Shown: piece after piece, positions 18,254 through 27,188 of the stretch
Position numbering within the stretch: the first letter of the stretch is position 1
Layout: every line of letters starts with the position of its first letter
Source of the DNA: Virgibacillus_N oceani_A
GTDB taxonomy: Bacteria > Bacillota > Bacilli > Bacillales > Amphibacillaceae
Length of the DNA: 64,000 bases
Direction: 5' to 3' (one strand)
NCBI GenBank assembly: GCA_041521345.1
Contig: JBGOHB010000020.1
Position numbers and translations under genes: made by a program
The notes under the pieces: model-generated
What the model was told of the DNA's origin: nothing
Databases searched by the model: none
The model's input: the letters and a program-made list of their open reading frames with translations, nothing else

Positions 18254-19213
18254 CTATTCTTCCAGATCCAGACCTAAGATTTCATAAGTTTCACGCATTA
18301 AATCATAGTCTTCATCCATCACTTCGATGATTGACCCGTCTTCATACTTATCATTATCCTCAGAAGCCAGGATGGCATCCAAAATTTCTTCGTCACTTTC
18401 AGACAGAACCCGTTCAAATTCTTCTTTAAAGCTATCCGGCAGCGTCGTCCCTAAAATAAATGGATCCGGGGGTAATGGCGGTCCTTCGTATAACAAATTC
18501 CATTCATCTTCTCCATCCAGCTCAACTAATGTATGATAGTGCTTTACGCCGTCTCCCATGGCGTCCACTTCTCCTGCTCGCAATGCTTCCAGAGAGGCAT
18601 CTCCGAGCAGCTGTATATCGAAATCCTCATCCAGGTCATATCCTTCATCAACCAATATTCCACTTGGCCCAATATGCCCGGAGGTGGAACCACTATCCTT
18701 CATGGCAATTGTTTTTCCAACTAAATCATCCAATGTTTCAATCCCGCTGTCTGCATGCGTGATAAATACTGTATAATAATTTTCTCTTTCCAGCCCGCCA
18801 ACCAGCTCTATCTCCGGATTGGCAATCTTGGATAATATATATTCAGATGGTCCTAAAAGAACCATGTCAACTTGGCCATATTCCAATGCAGTAGAGGATA
18901 CAGTCCGGTCAGACAAGGAGAACATTTCAAATTCCACTCCCATTAGATCCTCCATTAACGCTGAAAATTCATCAAATCTTCTCGTAAGCTCTTCCATCCC
19001 CTCTATTCCAGCCGCTGCAAATTTTACCGTATCCGGCCAATCACTGCGGTCCACGTCTTCTTCTGCCGTTTCCGCATCATCAGAGTCTGCAGTGTTTTCC
19101 TCTGCTTCTGCCGTGCTTGAGGCTACATCTGCTCCCTCATCTTCTTCATTACACGCTGTAAGCATGATAATAAGTGCAAATAAAACCATGCCAATGCCTA
19201 ACCATTTCTTCAT
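18254..19213 (-). CDS. phnD: Phosphonate-binding lipoprotein PhnD
   Basis: This is the extracytoplasmic phosphonate-binding protein. A lipoprotein signal (MKKWLGIGMVLFALIIMLTAC, lipid cysteine at residue 21) is followed by an acidic linker. The periplasmic-binding fold starts at WPDTVKFAAAGIEGMEELTR and includes EYGQVDMVLLGPSEYIL and MKDSGSTSGHIGPSGIL, characteristic of PhnD. The open frame extends upstream to 19366, but TTAGGAGGAA before the ATG at 19213 and the signal peptide fix the start. It is the first gene of phnDCE, under PhoP-type boxes. Confidence 0.93.
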   Translation of the reverse strand: MKKWLGIGMVLFALIIMLTACNEEDEGADVASSTAEAEENTADSDDAETAEEDVDRSDWPDTVKFAAAGIEGMEELTRRFDEFSALMEDLMGVEFEMFSLSDRTVSSTALEYGQVDMVLLGPSEYILSKIANPEIELVGGLERENYYTVFITHADSGIETLDDLVGKTIAMKDSGSTSGHIGPSGILVDEGYDLDEDFDIQLLGDASLEALRAGEVDAMGDGVKHYHTLVELDGEDEWNLLYEGPPLPPDPFILGTTLPDSFKEEFERVLSESDEEILDAILASEDNDKYEDGSIIEVMDEDYDLMRETYEILGLDLEE

Positions 19214-19244
19214 CAAATTCCTCCTAAGGACAAATATCCATTCC

Positions 19245-19304
19245 AGTATAAGTCTAACAAGGGAATGTTTAGATAGTGTTAAGATAGTGTTTAGGTTTTG
19301 TAAG
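19245..19304 (-). promoter_or_regulatory. PhoP-type operator and promoter of phnDCE
   Basis: Read on the minus strand, four hexamers CTTACA, TAAACA, TTAACA and TAAACA start at 19304, 19293, 19282 and 19271, exactly 11 bp apart with 5-bp spacers. This is the architecture of B. subtilis PhoP boxes (TTAACA-like direct repeats). A -10 element TATACT follows at 19245-19250, about 15 bp after the last box, as expected when PhoP replaces a -35. This predicts induction by phosphate starvation. Confidence 0.75.
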
Positions 19305-19335
19305 GAATCGGGGAGGCTGTTGCTGTCACTTAAAA

Positions 19336-19370
19336 AAGCTTGTAGAGAGTTGTATTTTCTCTGCAAGCTT
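19336..19370. terminator. Hairpin upstream of the phn promoter
   Basis: AAGCTTGTAGAG at 19336-19347 pairs with 19359-19370 over 12-13 bp with one G-T pair. It is flanked by A-run and T-rich tails like a terminator. No gene that it would terminate is visible. The region 19371-19737 has no other feature until the site GTGGAGGTAATCC before the next gene. Confidence 0.5.
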
Positions 19371-19737
19371 AATTTTCCTTTAATTTCTTTTATTTCATAG
19401 ATCTATCCACCCCATATAAATTCTACTCTAGCCGAAAATTATAATAACTAAGGTGTTTCTATTCAATAAAATGGGGAATATAAAAGAAAAGCTATAGTTT
19501 TCATTCACATACCAACAACGTTACACAACTATATAAAAAGCAAGGAGAGAAAAAGTAAGGTGTAGAAAAAGACAATTTAATTATATCTTTGTTGCTAAAT
19601 ATAAGCTGAATTTAATATAATCGAATTTCACAAAAGGTTTGTAATACTACGCATTTAAGTATACTCTGTAAAATTCGAGCAATAAATGTCTTGGTATTAG
19701 ATATAATAAAATTAACTTATAAAGTGGAGGTAATCCC

Positions 19738-20730
19738 ATGCAAATTGGCTACATGAATAAAAATACCAGTAAAACTACAAAATTACTTGCAAAAGCTTGT
19801 AAATACTATGATATTGATTTAATTTATTTCAATGAAAACAACGTTGATCTCGATAAAGAAATTATATATGGAAAGAAATTGGTAAATAATAAATGGGAGA
19901 CCATCGAAATGAAAGAAATTCCTCCATATATTGATATTCAACCATACTTTTTTAAATTTAAAGATCTGATCAAGTTCTTAAAGAAGAGAAGTAAATTATC
20001 AATCAATAAACGACCAGGTTCAAAAATAAAGGTATTTAATAAAATTAAAAGAGAAGGAAGTTTTTCCCACTTACTCATTCCATATGAAATTTATACTGGA
20101 TACGAAGATGTTATAAGGTTTATCAAGCAACACAAAAATATAATTTTAAAACCCATTTTCGGCTCAAAAGGCAAAGATGTATATAAAATAACTAGAGAAG
20201 GACGTAAGTTTTTGGTTGACTATCTAGATGACAAAAGAAAATATAACAAGAGGCAATTTAAGAGCTTTTTAAAAAATAACATAGAAGAAGATAGAACTGT
20301 TATACAAAAATATATTATTTCTCGGACCAAGAAAGACGAACCCTTTGATTGCAGAGTCAGACTTGAAAAAAATGGAAAAGGGAAATGGGAAGTGGCTATA
20401 ATTTTAGTTAGAATTGGAAGTAACAACAAAATTGTATCAAATGTTAAAAGAGGTGGAGGAGTAAGTAAATTACCTTCCTTTTTAAAAGCTAATTTTGAAA
20501 ATAGAGCTGGACAGATTGAAGAAAATATAAATAAGATTGCTCAAGAATTCCCTCCTAAATTAGAAGAGATACTTGACCAACGATTAGTTTCTTTAGGATT
20601 AGATTTAGGTATTAACCAAAGTGGGAAACCTTATTTGTTTGAAGTAGAAACAGGTCCTGGTTTTGAATTTGGCTCAGGGGAAGTTGTTTCATTAAAAGTA
20701 GACCACTATAATTACATTAAAAATAATTAG
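19738..20730 (+). CDS. YheC/YheD-family ATP-grasp protein
   Basis: This 330-residue soluble protein belongs to the YheC/YheD group, known in B. subtilis as spore-coat-associated but without a proven reaction. ATP-grasp features visible are ILKPIFGSKGKDVY (phosphate-binding loop), VIQKYI, DCRVRLEKNGKGKWEVA and the Mg-ligand region SLGLDLGINQSGKPYLFEVETGPG. In this last segment the usual Asn after Glu is replaced: EVETGP here against ESNGSP in the paralogue at 22288. GTGGAGG precedes the ATG. The gene is monocistronic and ends in a bidirectional terminator shared with the convergent permease operon. Confidence 0.82.
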   Translation: MQIGYMNKNTSKTTKLLAKACKYYDIDLIYFNENNVDLDKEIIYGKKLVNNKWETIEMKEIPPYIDIQPYFFKFKDLIKFLKKRSKLSINKRPGSKIKVFNKIKREGSFSHLLIPYEIYTGYEDVIRFIKQHKNIILKPIFGSKGKDVYKITREGRKFLVDYLDDKRKYNKRQFKSFLKNNIEEDRTVIQKYIISRTKKDEPFDCRVRLEKNGKGKWEVAIILVRIGSNNKIVSNVKRGGGVSKLPSFLKANFENRAGQIEENINKIAQEFPPKLEEILDQRLVSLGLDLGINQSGKPYLFEVETGPGFEFGSGEVVSLKVDHYNYIKNN

Positions 20731-20752
20731 GTGCTAAAGATGCTTAGCTATA

Positions 20753-20795
20753 AAAAAACTTGTAAAAAAACAGACATTTTCTTTACAAGTTTTTT
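20753..20795. terminator. Bidirectional terminator
   Basis: AAAAAACTTGTAAA (20753-20766) and TTTACAAGTTTTTT (20782-20795) form a perfect 14-bp stem with A- and T-runs on both sides. It lies between the convergent ATP-grasp gene (plus) and the permease gene (minus). Confidence 0.85.
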
Positions 20796-20805
20796 ATTGT
20801 TATGT

Positions 20806-22263
20806 CTAACTATCTTTTCTGAGTCTAACTTCATTACGTCCCAGTATCAAATAATTCAATTCTTCTTTCGGAATGGCATTTAAATCTTTCCTTTTAATGA
20901 AATAGAAGATAAGACCAAGCAAAATCCATGCAATTAATGCTATCCTCGATTCCATTACCAGAAATGCAGGTGAGCCCGGAATTAGCAGTAAACCAAGAAA
21001 TACTACACCTGAAAGCATACCCAAACCGGCAAATACCTTTTTAACCGGGGCTACAACTTTTTTGTTATCCATCCCGCCTGAATCATTCCAGCTAAACATA
21101 ATAAAGGCTGTATAACATGTGTAAAAATAAGCAATTGTTACCCCAACAGAGGACATGTCCACTACCCAAGTTAATGCTTCTCTTCCAAACCATGGAGCAA
21201 TCATCGCTACAATTACGGTAAAGATCACACTGATATATGGTGTTTCATGTTTATTATGAAGTTTAGAAAATGCTTGTGGGATAAATTTTGCCCGTGACAT
21301 TGCAAATAATAGCCTGCTTGTCGATATTATAAACCCATTTAGTCCAGTGAAAATGCCCATTGTGAGGGCAATAACTAATAAAACCAGCCCGGTTGTACCT
21401 AACAACTCTTGAATTGCTGCACCTGTTCCCCAAAGATGACCTTCCACAACTAACTCAGTCCAAGGCGCCGCCATAGCTGTTGCTAAAATCATAAGGCAAT
21501 ATAAGAGAGCAGCAAACACAAGCGCAAGAATAATTAAACTAAATGCTTTCTTTGAAGAAAATTTAAACTCCTCCGCTGCCTGTGGAATATTATCAAACCC
21601 GACAAAAGCCCAAGGTGCGATAGCAACAATTGACAAAATAGCTGCGAGTGCTGTGGTTTCAGTAGGAAAGCTAGGCTGCACATTACTAAAGTCTGCTTCC
21701 GGCTGAGCCCCGGTCATTAAGAAAATAGCTACTACACCACTAACCATAACTATACAAAAAATAAATTGCATTCTTCCCGAAAAGCTGCTTCCTTTAACAT
21801 TAAAATAGCCAAATAATGCAAGAGCAGCAGTGGCAATAATAATTTCCACAAAATAAACATCCCAACCAGCAATCTGATACATATAAAGGTTTTCCAGGAT
21901 TGCAGGAAAAATATATTTAAACATAAGTGCAAGGGCTGAAGCATTTAACGCAACAATACATATGTAGCCCAAAGTAAGAAACCAGCCACTGATAAATGCA
22001 TGTGTACGTCCCAAACTAACAAAGGTATAAGCGAATTCTCCGCCAGATACTGGGAAGGTTTTAATTAAGAATCCATAACTTACAGCAATTACCATCATAA
22101 GTGCTGCCCCGAGGAGGAAGCCAACCATAGCGCCCATTGGTCCGGCTGTTGACATCCAATTAACCGGTTGAACAAACGCTCCCCATCCAATGGAGGAACC
22201 AAGTGCTATAGCCCATATCCAATGGGGTTTTAGAGTTCTTTTTAGTGTGGTTCTTTGTTCCAT
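20806..22263 (-). CDS. APC-superfamily amino acid permease
   Basis: This 485-residue transporter has about 12 membrane helices. The first helix contains the APC substrate-binding motif ALGSSIGWGAFVQP. Further family signs are FPVSGGEFAYTF, GFDNIPQAAEEF and GLNGFIISTSRLLFAMSRAKFIP, which place it in the amino acid/polyamine/organocation superfamily. The substrate cannot be read from the sequence. AGAAGGAGC precedes the ATG at 22263. It sits 24 bp downstream of a YheC/YheD-like ATP-grasp gene, so the two are probably co-transcribed and the permease may supply or recover an amino acid used by that enzyme. Confidence 0.88.
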   Translation of the reverse strand: MEQRTTLKRTLKPHWIWAIALGSSIGWGAFVQPVNWMSTAGPMGAMVGFLLGAALMMVIAVSYGFLIKTFPVSGGEFAYTFVSLGRTHAFISGWFLTLGYICIVALNASALALMFKYIFPAILENLYMYQIAGWDVYFVEIIIATAALALFGYFNVKGSSFSGRMQFIFCIVMVSGVVAIFLMTGAQPEADFSNVQPSFPTETTALAAILSIVAIAPWAFVGFDNIPQAAEEFKFSSKKAFSLIILALVFAALLYCLMILATAMAAPWTELVVEGHLWGTGAAIQELLGTTGLVLLVIALTMGIFTGLNGFIISTSRLLFAMSRAKFIPQAFSKLHNKHETPYISVIFTVIVAMIAPWFGREALTWVVDMSSVGVTIAYFYTCYTAFIMFSWNDSGGMDNKKVVAPVKKVFAGLGMLSGVVFLGLLLIPGSPAFLVMESRIALIAWILLGLIFYFIKRKDLNAIPKEELNYLILGRNEVRLRKDS

Positions 22264-22287
22264 TCAAGTGCTCCTTCTCATAATTTA

Positions 22288-23298
22288 TTAAATAAGGTTA
22301 TCGAGAACATAAGTATAATATTCACTTCTGAGCATTGCAACTTCTGCCTCAAGTGTTTTTGTCGTAGGTGACCCATTTGATTCAAATAAATATAAATGAC
22401 CATTTTTGTCAATTCCTACATCTAACCCTAAAGACATTATATGTGTAGCTCTTAATTGTTCAATTTTATACGGTAAAGTATCTGCTAATAGTTTTAATTT
22501 GTGAATGATTTCTTCATGTTTGTTTTCAAAATTAGCCTGTAAAAACGGTTCAACTTCACTTATTCCCCCACCTTGGTTAACGTTGGAAATTACTTTTTGA
22601 CCTATACCAATTCTAATAAATATTTTAGCAACTTGCCATTTCCCTTCTCCGTTTTTTTCTAGATGAATTCTGCAATCAAACGGATCACCTTGACTGGTTC
22701 TCGATTGTACATGTTTTTGCATAATATAGCCTTTGTTTTTTAAATGATTCTCAAAAAAGATTTTTAGACCCTTCTTAGAAAGTCTCTTTTCTTCTTTTTG
22801 ATAACCTAGTATATACGAATTTTTATCTTTATATAAGATATAAATGCCCTTACCCCTGCCTCCTTTTAATGGTTTTAAGACAATTTCAGAAAAGTTTCTC
22901 GAGAATTCTTTGATATCTTTATACTTTCTGGCTCTTTCTGTTGGAATAACAAGATGAGAAAATTCCGAGTCGTTTTCCAGCTTTTTTTGTAGTTTATTTT
23001 TAGGTAATCGGTTGGTGCGATTATCAGATAAAAAAGTTTTCTCAGCTAAATAGTCCGTTATTTTTTTATTTTTTTCTTTAAAGCAACTTGGAAAAATATC
23101 AATAAAAGGGGGAATTTCTTTTTGAACACTAATCCATTCGTTATTCACCAGCAGTTTTCCTTTAACTTTTCCTTTTTCTATATCTACATCCTTAGGCCGT
23201 ATATAAATAAGATCTATACCATGATACTTACATAACTTAGCAGTTAATTTAGCGCTAAAGGTAGGTTTTTTTTGATTTCTCATGTACCCAATTATCAT
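22288..23298 (-). CDS. YheC/YheD-family ATP-grasp protein (paralogue)
   Basis: At 336 residues it is the paralogue of the protein at 19738, sharing the N-terminus (IGYM), KEIPP(F/Y)IDI, SHL(V/L)IP and the ATP-grasp core. Visible motifs are VLKPLKGGRGKGIYIL (loop), YIMQKHVQSR, DCRIHLEKNGEGKWQVAKIF and SLGLDVGIDKNGHLYLFESNGSP, with the Glu-Ser-Asn metal ligand set intact. GGAAGGATG lies 11 bases before the ATG. It is the first gene of a two-gene unit with the amino acid permease. The reaction is unknown; the fold implies ligation of a carboxylate to an amine with ATP. Confidence 0.82.
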   Translation of the reverse strand: MIIGYMRNQKKPTFSAKLTAKLCKYHGIDLIYIRPKDVDIEKGKVKGKLLVNNEWISVQKEIPPFIDIFPSCFKEKNKKITDYLAEKTFLSDNRTNRLPKNKLQKKLENDSEFSHLVIPTERARKYKDIKEFSRNFSEIVLKPLKGGRGKGIYILYKDKNSYILGYQKEEKRLSKKGLKIFFENHLKNKGYIMQKHVQSRTSQGDPFDCRIHLEKNGEGKWQVAKIFIRIGIGQKVISNVNQGGGISEVEPFLQANFENKHEEIIHKLKLLADTLPYKIEQLRATHIMSLGLDVGIDKNGHLYLFESNGSPTTKTLEAEVAMLRSEYYTYVLDNLI

Positions 23299-23495
23299 TT
23301 ATTTAAACATCCTTCCCGATTTAGGTTTTTATTAACAAGAAACAGGAATTTGTATCATATGTATCATATACAAGTGTTTTAATCTATTATTAATTATTAT
23401 ATAGGCGATAACCCTAAATGGAAAGTTTGCACACTTAACTAACACTAACTCCAATTCAGTCAAATAATTTCTGTTAAAGAAGTTTATAATAAAAA

Positions 23496-23529
23496 AAATC
23501 CGAACTAAGATTTAAATTAGTTCGGATTT
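23496..23529 (-). terminator. Terminator of the glucosaminidase gene
   Basis: AAATCCGAACTAA (23496-23508) and its complement (23517-23529) form a perfect 13-bp stem. It is followed on the minus strand by a run of eight T. It lies 27 bp past the stop codon at 23556. Confidence 0.9.
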
Positions 23530-23555
23530 CTATAACTCTTCCCTATGATTTAACC

Positions 23556-26500
23556 TTATTTTAAATACTGTGGTATTTCCAAGTAAACATTAAAGATATT
23601 CAAGTCTTGATAAAGGTTATACATATTTGTTACTTGTTTGGAAGCCCAGCCAACATCTGTCGCATATTGGTGTGACGCATATCCGTTTTCATCCATTGAA
23701 GTCGGATTCCAACGCATTTTGTATAAAGTATTTTGACCAGCTTTGACATAATTATTACCGATAAAGCCGGCACCACCGATAATAGCAGCCTCCGGTGTAT
23801 ACCACCCTTCCTCGTATGCCCGGAATGCACCTCCTTGATGCGCATTCCCGTCAACTGCTCCAATACCGTACATGTTATAAGTAGTCTTTATATCTGTTAA
23901 ACTACTTCTGTTGCTGGCATTAACCAATACTAGTTTTCCAGATTGATTCTTCCCTACTTCAACTCCATTTGCTAAAACGGATGAACCATGCCCAGTTTCT
24001 AGCAGTGCATGAGATAATAAATATACATCATTTACATCATGAGTATTACTGGCATCAATAAATGATTGCCCTCTGCCTTCAAGTATACCTTTACCAGATA
24101 GATAATCATTCAGCAAGTCTGCAGAAGCATCACTTGTTCTGGCAAGATCCAGGAATTGGAACCTTTGTCTTTCATCATCTATGAAGTTAGATGGATCAAG
24201 ATAGTATAATACATCAGCTCTAGCAGCGTCTACCCATGTACCAGGCTGGGTTTCATACTCAATCTGATACCACCCGCCTACTTCACTTATAATATTAACT
24301 TGCGAGCCATCTTCCAGTGTTCCTACAATGTTTCCGTTTGTACTAGGTCCGGATCTAACATTAAGTACACTTGCAGTTACTCTCTCGTCCTCATCAATAT
24401 ATGCACCTGAGACATAAGCATATTTTTGATCTGTTTGAGGCGCAGGGTTATTTAATCTCATTTGAATATCAGTTGCTTCAGATAGTGTCAAGTTGTATTG
24501 AGTATATCTATTACTTCTTAATAGTTCATCTATTGTGCTTAATGTCACTTCATCAGCTATACCATTTACCTTTAGACCATATAATCGTTGGAATTCTTTT
24601 ACGTTATGTTCAGTAGAATCTCCGAAATAGTTCGAAGGATTCTCTGGATAATTCCCGATTCCTAACTTTGACAAATTCCTTTTTAGCTCTACGACATGGT
24701 CGCCTCTTTCTCCATCTTGAAAAGGAGAGTTAAGAATTTCTTCTATTTTTTCTAATGTAACATCATCTGCTATTCCATTTTCATTTAAACCATAATAACG
24801 TTGAAACTCACTGACATTGTATGCAGTGGAATCTCCAAAATAATTGGACGGGCTTTCTGGATAGTTACCGATCCCTAATCTGGTTAGATTTTCTTTTAGT
24901 TCAACGACATGGTCACCACGTTCTCCTTCTTGGTGAGAAGAATTAAGAATTTCTTGTATTTTTTCTAAAGTTACATCATCTGCTATTCCATTTTCATTTA
25001 AACCATAATAACGTTGAAACTCACTGACATTGTATGCAGTGGAATCTCCAAAATAATTGGACGGGTTTTCTGGATAGTTACCGATCCCTAATCTGGTTAG
25101 ATTCTCTTTTAGTTCAATGACATGGTCACCACGTTCCCCATCCTGATATGGGGAATTCACATTGTCATCCAGTACAGATAAGGTTTCTTCATCTGCAATA
25201 CCAGTTATTTCTAATCCATAGTAACGCTGAAATTCTTCTACGTTGTATCGGGTGGAGTCCCCGTAGAAATTAGACGGGTTTTCCGGGTAATTTCCTATGC
25301 CGAGTTTGGTCAGATTCTTTTTTAGCTCAACAACATGTTGACCTCTGACTCCTTCATGTGGTACAAGTAAATCTTCTATTTTAGCTAATGTTACATCATC
25401 GGCGATTCCATTTACTTTCAGACCATAATAACGCTGGAATTCACTTACATTGTACTCTGTCGAATCACCAAAGTAGTTAGATGGGCTTGACGGGTAATTT
25501 CCGATGCCCAATGTTGTTAAATTCTTTTTCAACTCTACAACATGGTCGCCGCGTTCCCCATCCTGATATGGGGAATTCACATTATCACCGAGTACGGATA
25601 AGGTTCCTTCATCTGCAATACCAGTTACCTCTAAACCATAATAACGTTGAAATTCCTCCACGTTGTATCGGGTAGAGTCTCCGAAGAAATTAGATGGGTT
25701 TTTCGGATAATTTCCAATACCAAGTTTGGTCAGGTTCTTTTTCAACTCTACAACATGTTGACCTCTTGTACCCTCACTAAGCTCAAGGAGCTCCTCTATT
25801 TTGGCTAATGTTACATCATCTGCTATTCCATTTTCCTTTAAATCATGTAATCTTTGAAACTCTTTTACATTATGTTCTGTTGAGTCGCCAAAATAATTTG
25901 ATGGGTTTGATGGATAATTCCCGATGCCCAGTGTTGTTAAATTCTTTTTCAGCTTTACAATATGATCACCGCGTTCTCCATCCTGATAAGAGGAATTTAC
26001 ATTGTCACCCAAAACAGATAAGGTTTCTTCATTTGCAATACCTGTCACTTCTAATCCATAGTAACGCTGAAATTCCTCCACGTTATACTTGGTGGAATCC
26101 CCGAAGTAGTTAGATGGATTTTCCGGATAATTTCCAATACCGAGTTTGGTCAGGTTCTTTTTCAGTTCAACAACATGGTCGCCCCTAGTTCCTTCCTCGT
26201 ATGGAGGCTCATGAAGAAGTTTCAGCTTTTCATCTATTTTAGCTAATGTTACCTGATCTGCAATCCCGTTTTCCTTCAATTCGTGTAAACGTTGGAACTC
26301 TTTTACATTATTCTCGGTTGAGTCTCCAAAGTAGTTTGATGGGCTTGACGGGTAATTTCCGATTCCCAGAGCTGTTAAATTCTTTTTCAACTCTACAATA
26401 TGATCACCGCGTTCTCCATCCTGATAGGAGGAATTCACATTATCAGCCAATACAGATAAGGTTTCTTCATCTGCAATACCAATTACTTCTAATCCATAGT

Positions 26501-27017
26501 AACGCTGAAACTCCTCCACATTGTACCTGGTGGAGTCCCCGAAGTAGTTAGATGGATTTTCTGGGTAACTTCCTATGCCGAGTTTGGTCAGGTTCTTTTT
26601 CAGCTTAACAACATGAGAGCCACTGGTTCCTTCTTCGTATGGTGGTGAATCATCTGCCATTATGGATGTTCGCTTTTTAGAGTCTTGAGGTTCTTCCTTA
26701 TCCTCATCTTCTGAGTTATTTAAACCCCCAGTCTCTTCATTATTTGTGTCGTTGTTCTCTTCATCCTTGTTAATGTCTTCTGTTGCATTATTTTCATCTT
26801 TATTGGATTCAGATATGGTTTCCTCCTGAGTAGCTGTTCCCTTAGATTCAGCTTCATTGGATTCGTCCTCCGTTTGCTCTGTCCCCTCTTCAACTTCTTC
26901 CTTCTCCGAACTTTCTTGTTCTGGTTCTTCATTTTCTGCTGCAGTTATTGCTAAAGGGTTTAAGCAAAAAAGAGAAAAAACAATTAAGAATATACCAACT
27001 CTAAGTTTTCTTTTCAT
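23556..27017 (-). CDS. Secreted N-acetylglucosaminidase autolysin with ten peptidoglycan-binding repeats and an SH3b domain
   Basis: This is a 1153-residue exported wall hydrolase. It comprises a signal peptide (MKRKLRVGIFLIVFSLFCLN, cleavage near ITAA), an acidic Glu/Asp/Asn-rich linker to residue about 123, then ten PG_binding_1-type repeats of about 68-70 residues. Each repeat carries RGxHVVELKKNLTKLGIGNYP, FGDST, EFQR(Y/L) and GIAD(E/D)xTL. An SH3b domain (SVLNVRSGPSTNGNIVG) and a LytD-like endo-beta-N-acetylglucosaminidase domain (LLSHALLETGHGSS, with the catalytic Glu, and YNMYGIGAVDGNAHQGGA) follow. AAGGAGGTG precedes the ATG. The N-terminus and upstream sequence are nearly identical to the amidase at 27189. 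A sigma-D-like promoter lies upstream. Confidence 0.92.
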   Translation of the reverse strand: MKRKLRVGIFLIVFSLFCLNPLAITAAENEEPEQESSEKEEVEEGTEQTEDESNEAESKGTATQEETISESNKDENNATEDINKDEENNDTNNEETGGLNNSEDEDKEEPQDSKKRTSIMADDSPPYEEGTSGSHVVKLKKNLTKLGIGSYPENPSNYFGDSTRYNVEEFQRYYGLEVIGIADEETLSVLADNVNSSYQDGERGDHIVELKKNLTALGIGNYPSSPSNYFGDSTENNVKEFQRLHELKENGIADQVTLAKIDEKLKLLHEPPYEEGTRGDHVVELKKNLTKLGIGNYPENPSNYFGDSTKYNVEEFQRYYGLEVTGIANEETLSVLGDNVNSSYQDGERGDHIVKLKKNLTTLGIGNYPSNPSNYFGDSTEHNVKEFQRLHDLKENGIADDVTLAKIEELLELSEGTRGQHVVELKKNLTKLGIGNYPKNPSNFFGDSTRYNVEEFQRYYGLEVTGIADEGTLSVLGDNVNSPYQDGERGDHVVELKKNLTTLGIGNYPSSPSNYFGDSTEYNVSEFQRYYGLKVNGIADDVTLAKIEDLLVPHEGVRGQHVVELKKNLTKLGIGNYPENPSNFYGDSTRYNVEEFQRYYGLEITGIADEETLSVLDDNVNSPYQDGERGDHVIELKENLTRLGIGNYPENPSNYFGDSTAYNVSEFQRYYGLNENGIADDVTLEKIQEILNSSHQEGERGDHVVELKENLTRLGIGNYPESPSNYFGDSTAYNVSEFQRYYGLNENGIADDVTLEKIEEILNSPFQDGERGDHVVELKRNLSKLGIGNYPENPSNYFGDSTEHNVKEFQRLYGLKVNGIADEVTLSTIDELLRSNRYTQYNLTLSEATDIQMRLNNPAPQTDQKYAYVSGAYIDEDERVTASVLNVRSGPSTNGNIVGTLEDGSQVNIISEVGGWYQIEYETQPGTWVDAARADVLYYLDPSNFIDDERQRFQFLDLARTSDASADLLNDYLSGKGILEGRGQSFIDASNTHDVNDVYLLSHALLETGHGSSVLANGVEVGKNQSGKLVLVNASNRSSLTDIKTTYNMYGIGAVDGNAHQGGAFRAYEEGWYTPEAAIIGGAGFIGNNYVKAGQNTLYKMRWNPTSMDENGYASHQYATDVGWASKQVTNMYNLYQDLNIFNVYLEIPQYLK
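24505..26648 (-). repeat. Ten tandem peptidoglycan-binding repeats (coding)
   Basis: About 2.1 kb consists of ten copies of a roughly 205-215 bp coding unit. Odd and even copies differ slightly in their linkers (PPYEEG or EGTRG against NSxYQDGERG), which suggests that pairs of units were duplicated together. Long near-identical stretches make the array prone to recombination and to assembly collapse. Confidence 0.85.
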
Positions 27018-27048
27018 TTAGTTCACCTCCTTATTTTCTACTATTCTA

Positions 27049-27074
27049 GTATCGGCTAAAATAACAATCTTTTC
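27049..27074 (-). promoter_or_regulatory. Sigma-D-like promoter of the glucosaminidase gene
   Basis: On the minus strand GAAA (27071-27074), a 14-bp spacer and GCCGATAC (27049-27056) resemble the B. subtilis sigma-D consensus TAAA-N15-GCCGATAT. Sigma-D controls autolysins such as LytC, LytD and LytF in that species. The same layout precedes the paralogous amidase gene. Confidence 0.55.
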
Positions 27075-27150
27075 AATAGCTTACATAAATATTACAATTG
27101 ATATAAAGTAACGGATTCATTATCATTAGGAAAATCAACCAAAAAAATGA

Positions 27151-27167
27151 GCCATCCGAATGATGGC
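27151..27167 (-). terminator. Terminator of the amidase gene
   Basis: GCCATC and GATGGC form a 6-bp stem with a 5-base loop. A run of seven T follows on the minus strand after two more bases. It lies 22 bp past the amidase stop codon. The stem is short but the T-run is convincing. Confidence 0.5.
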
Positions 27168-27188
27168 CCACTATAAAATAATTTTCAC

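Noticed and set aside
18819..19400. 193-codon plus-strand frame opposite phnD
   Set aside because: It is antisense to a clear PhnD gene, with serine-rich low-complexity translation and no ribosome site; it is a shadow of the sense codons.
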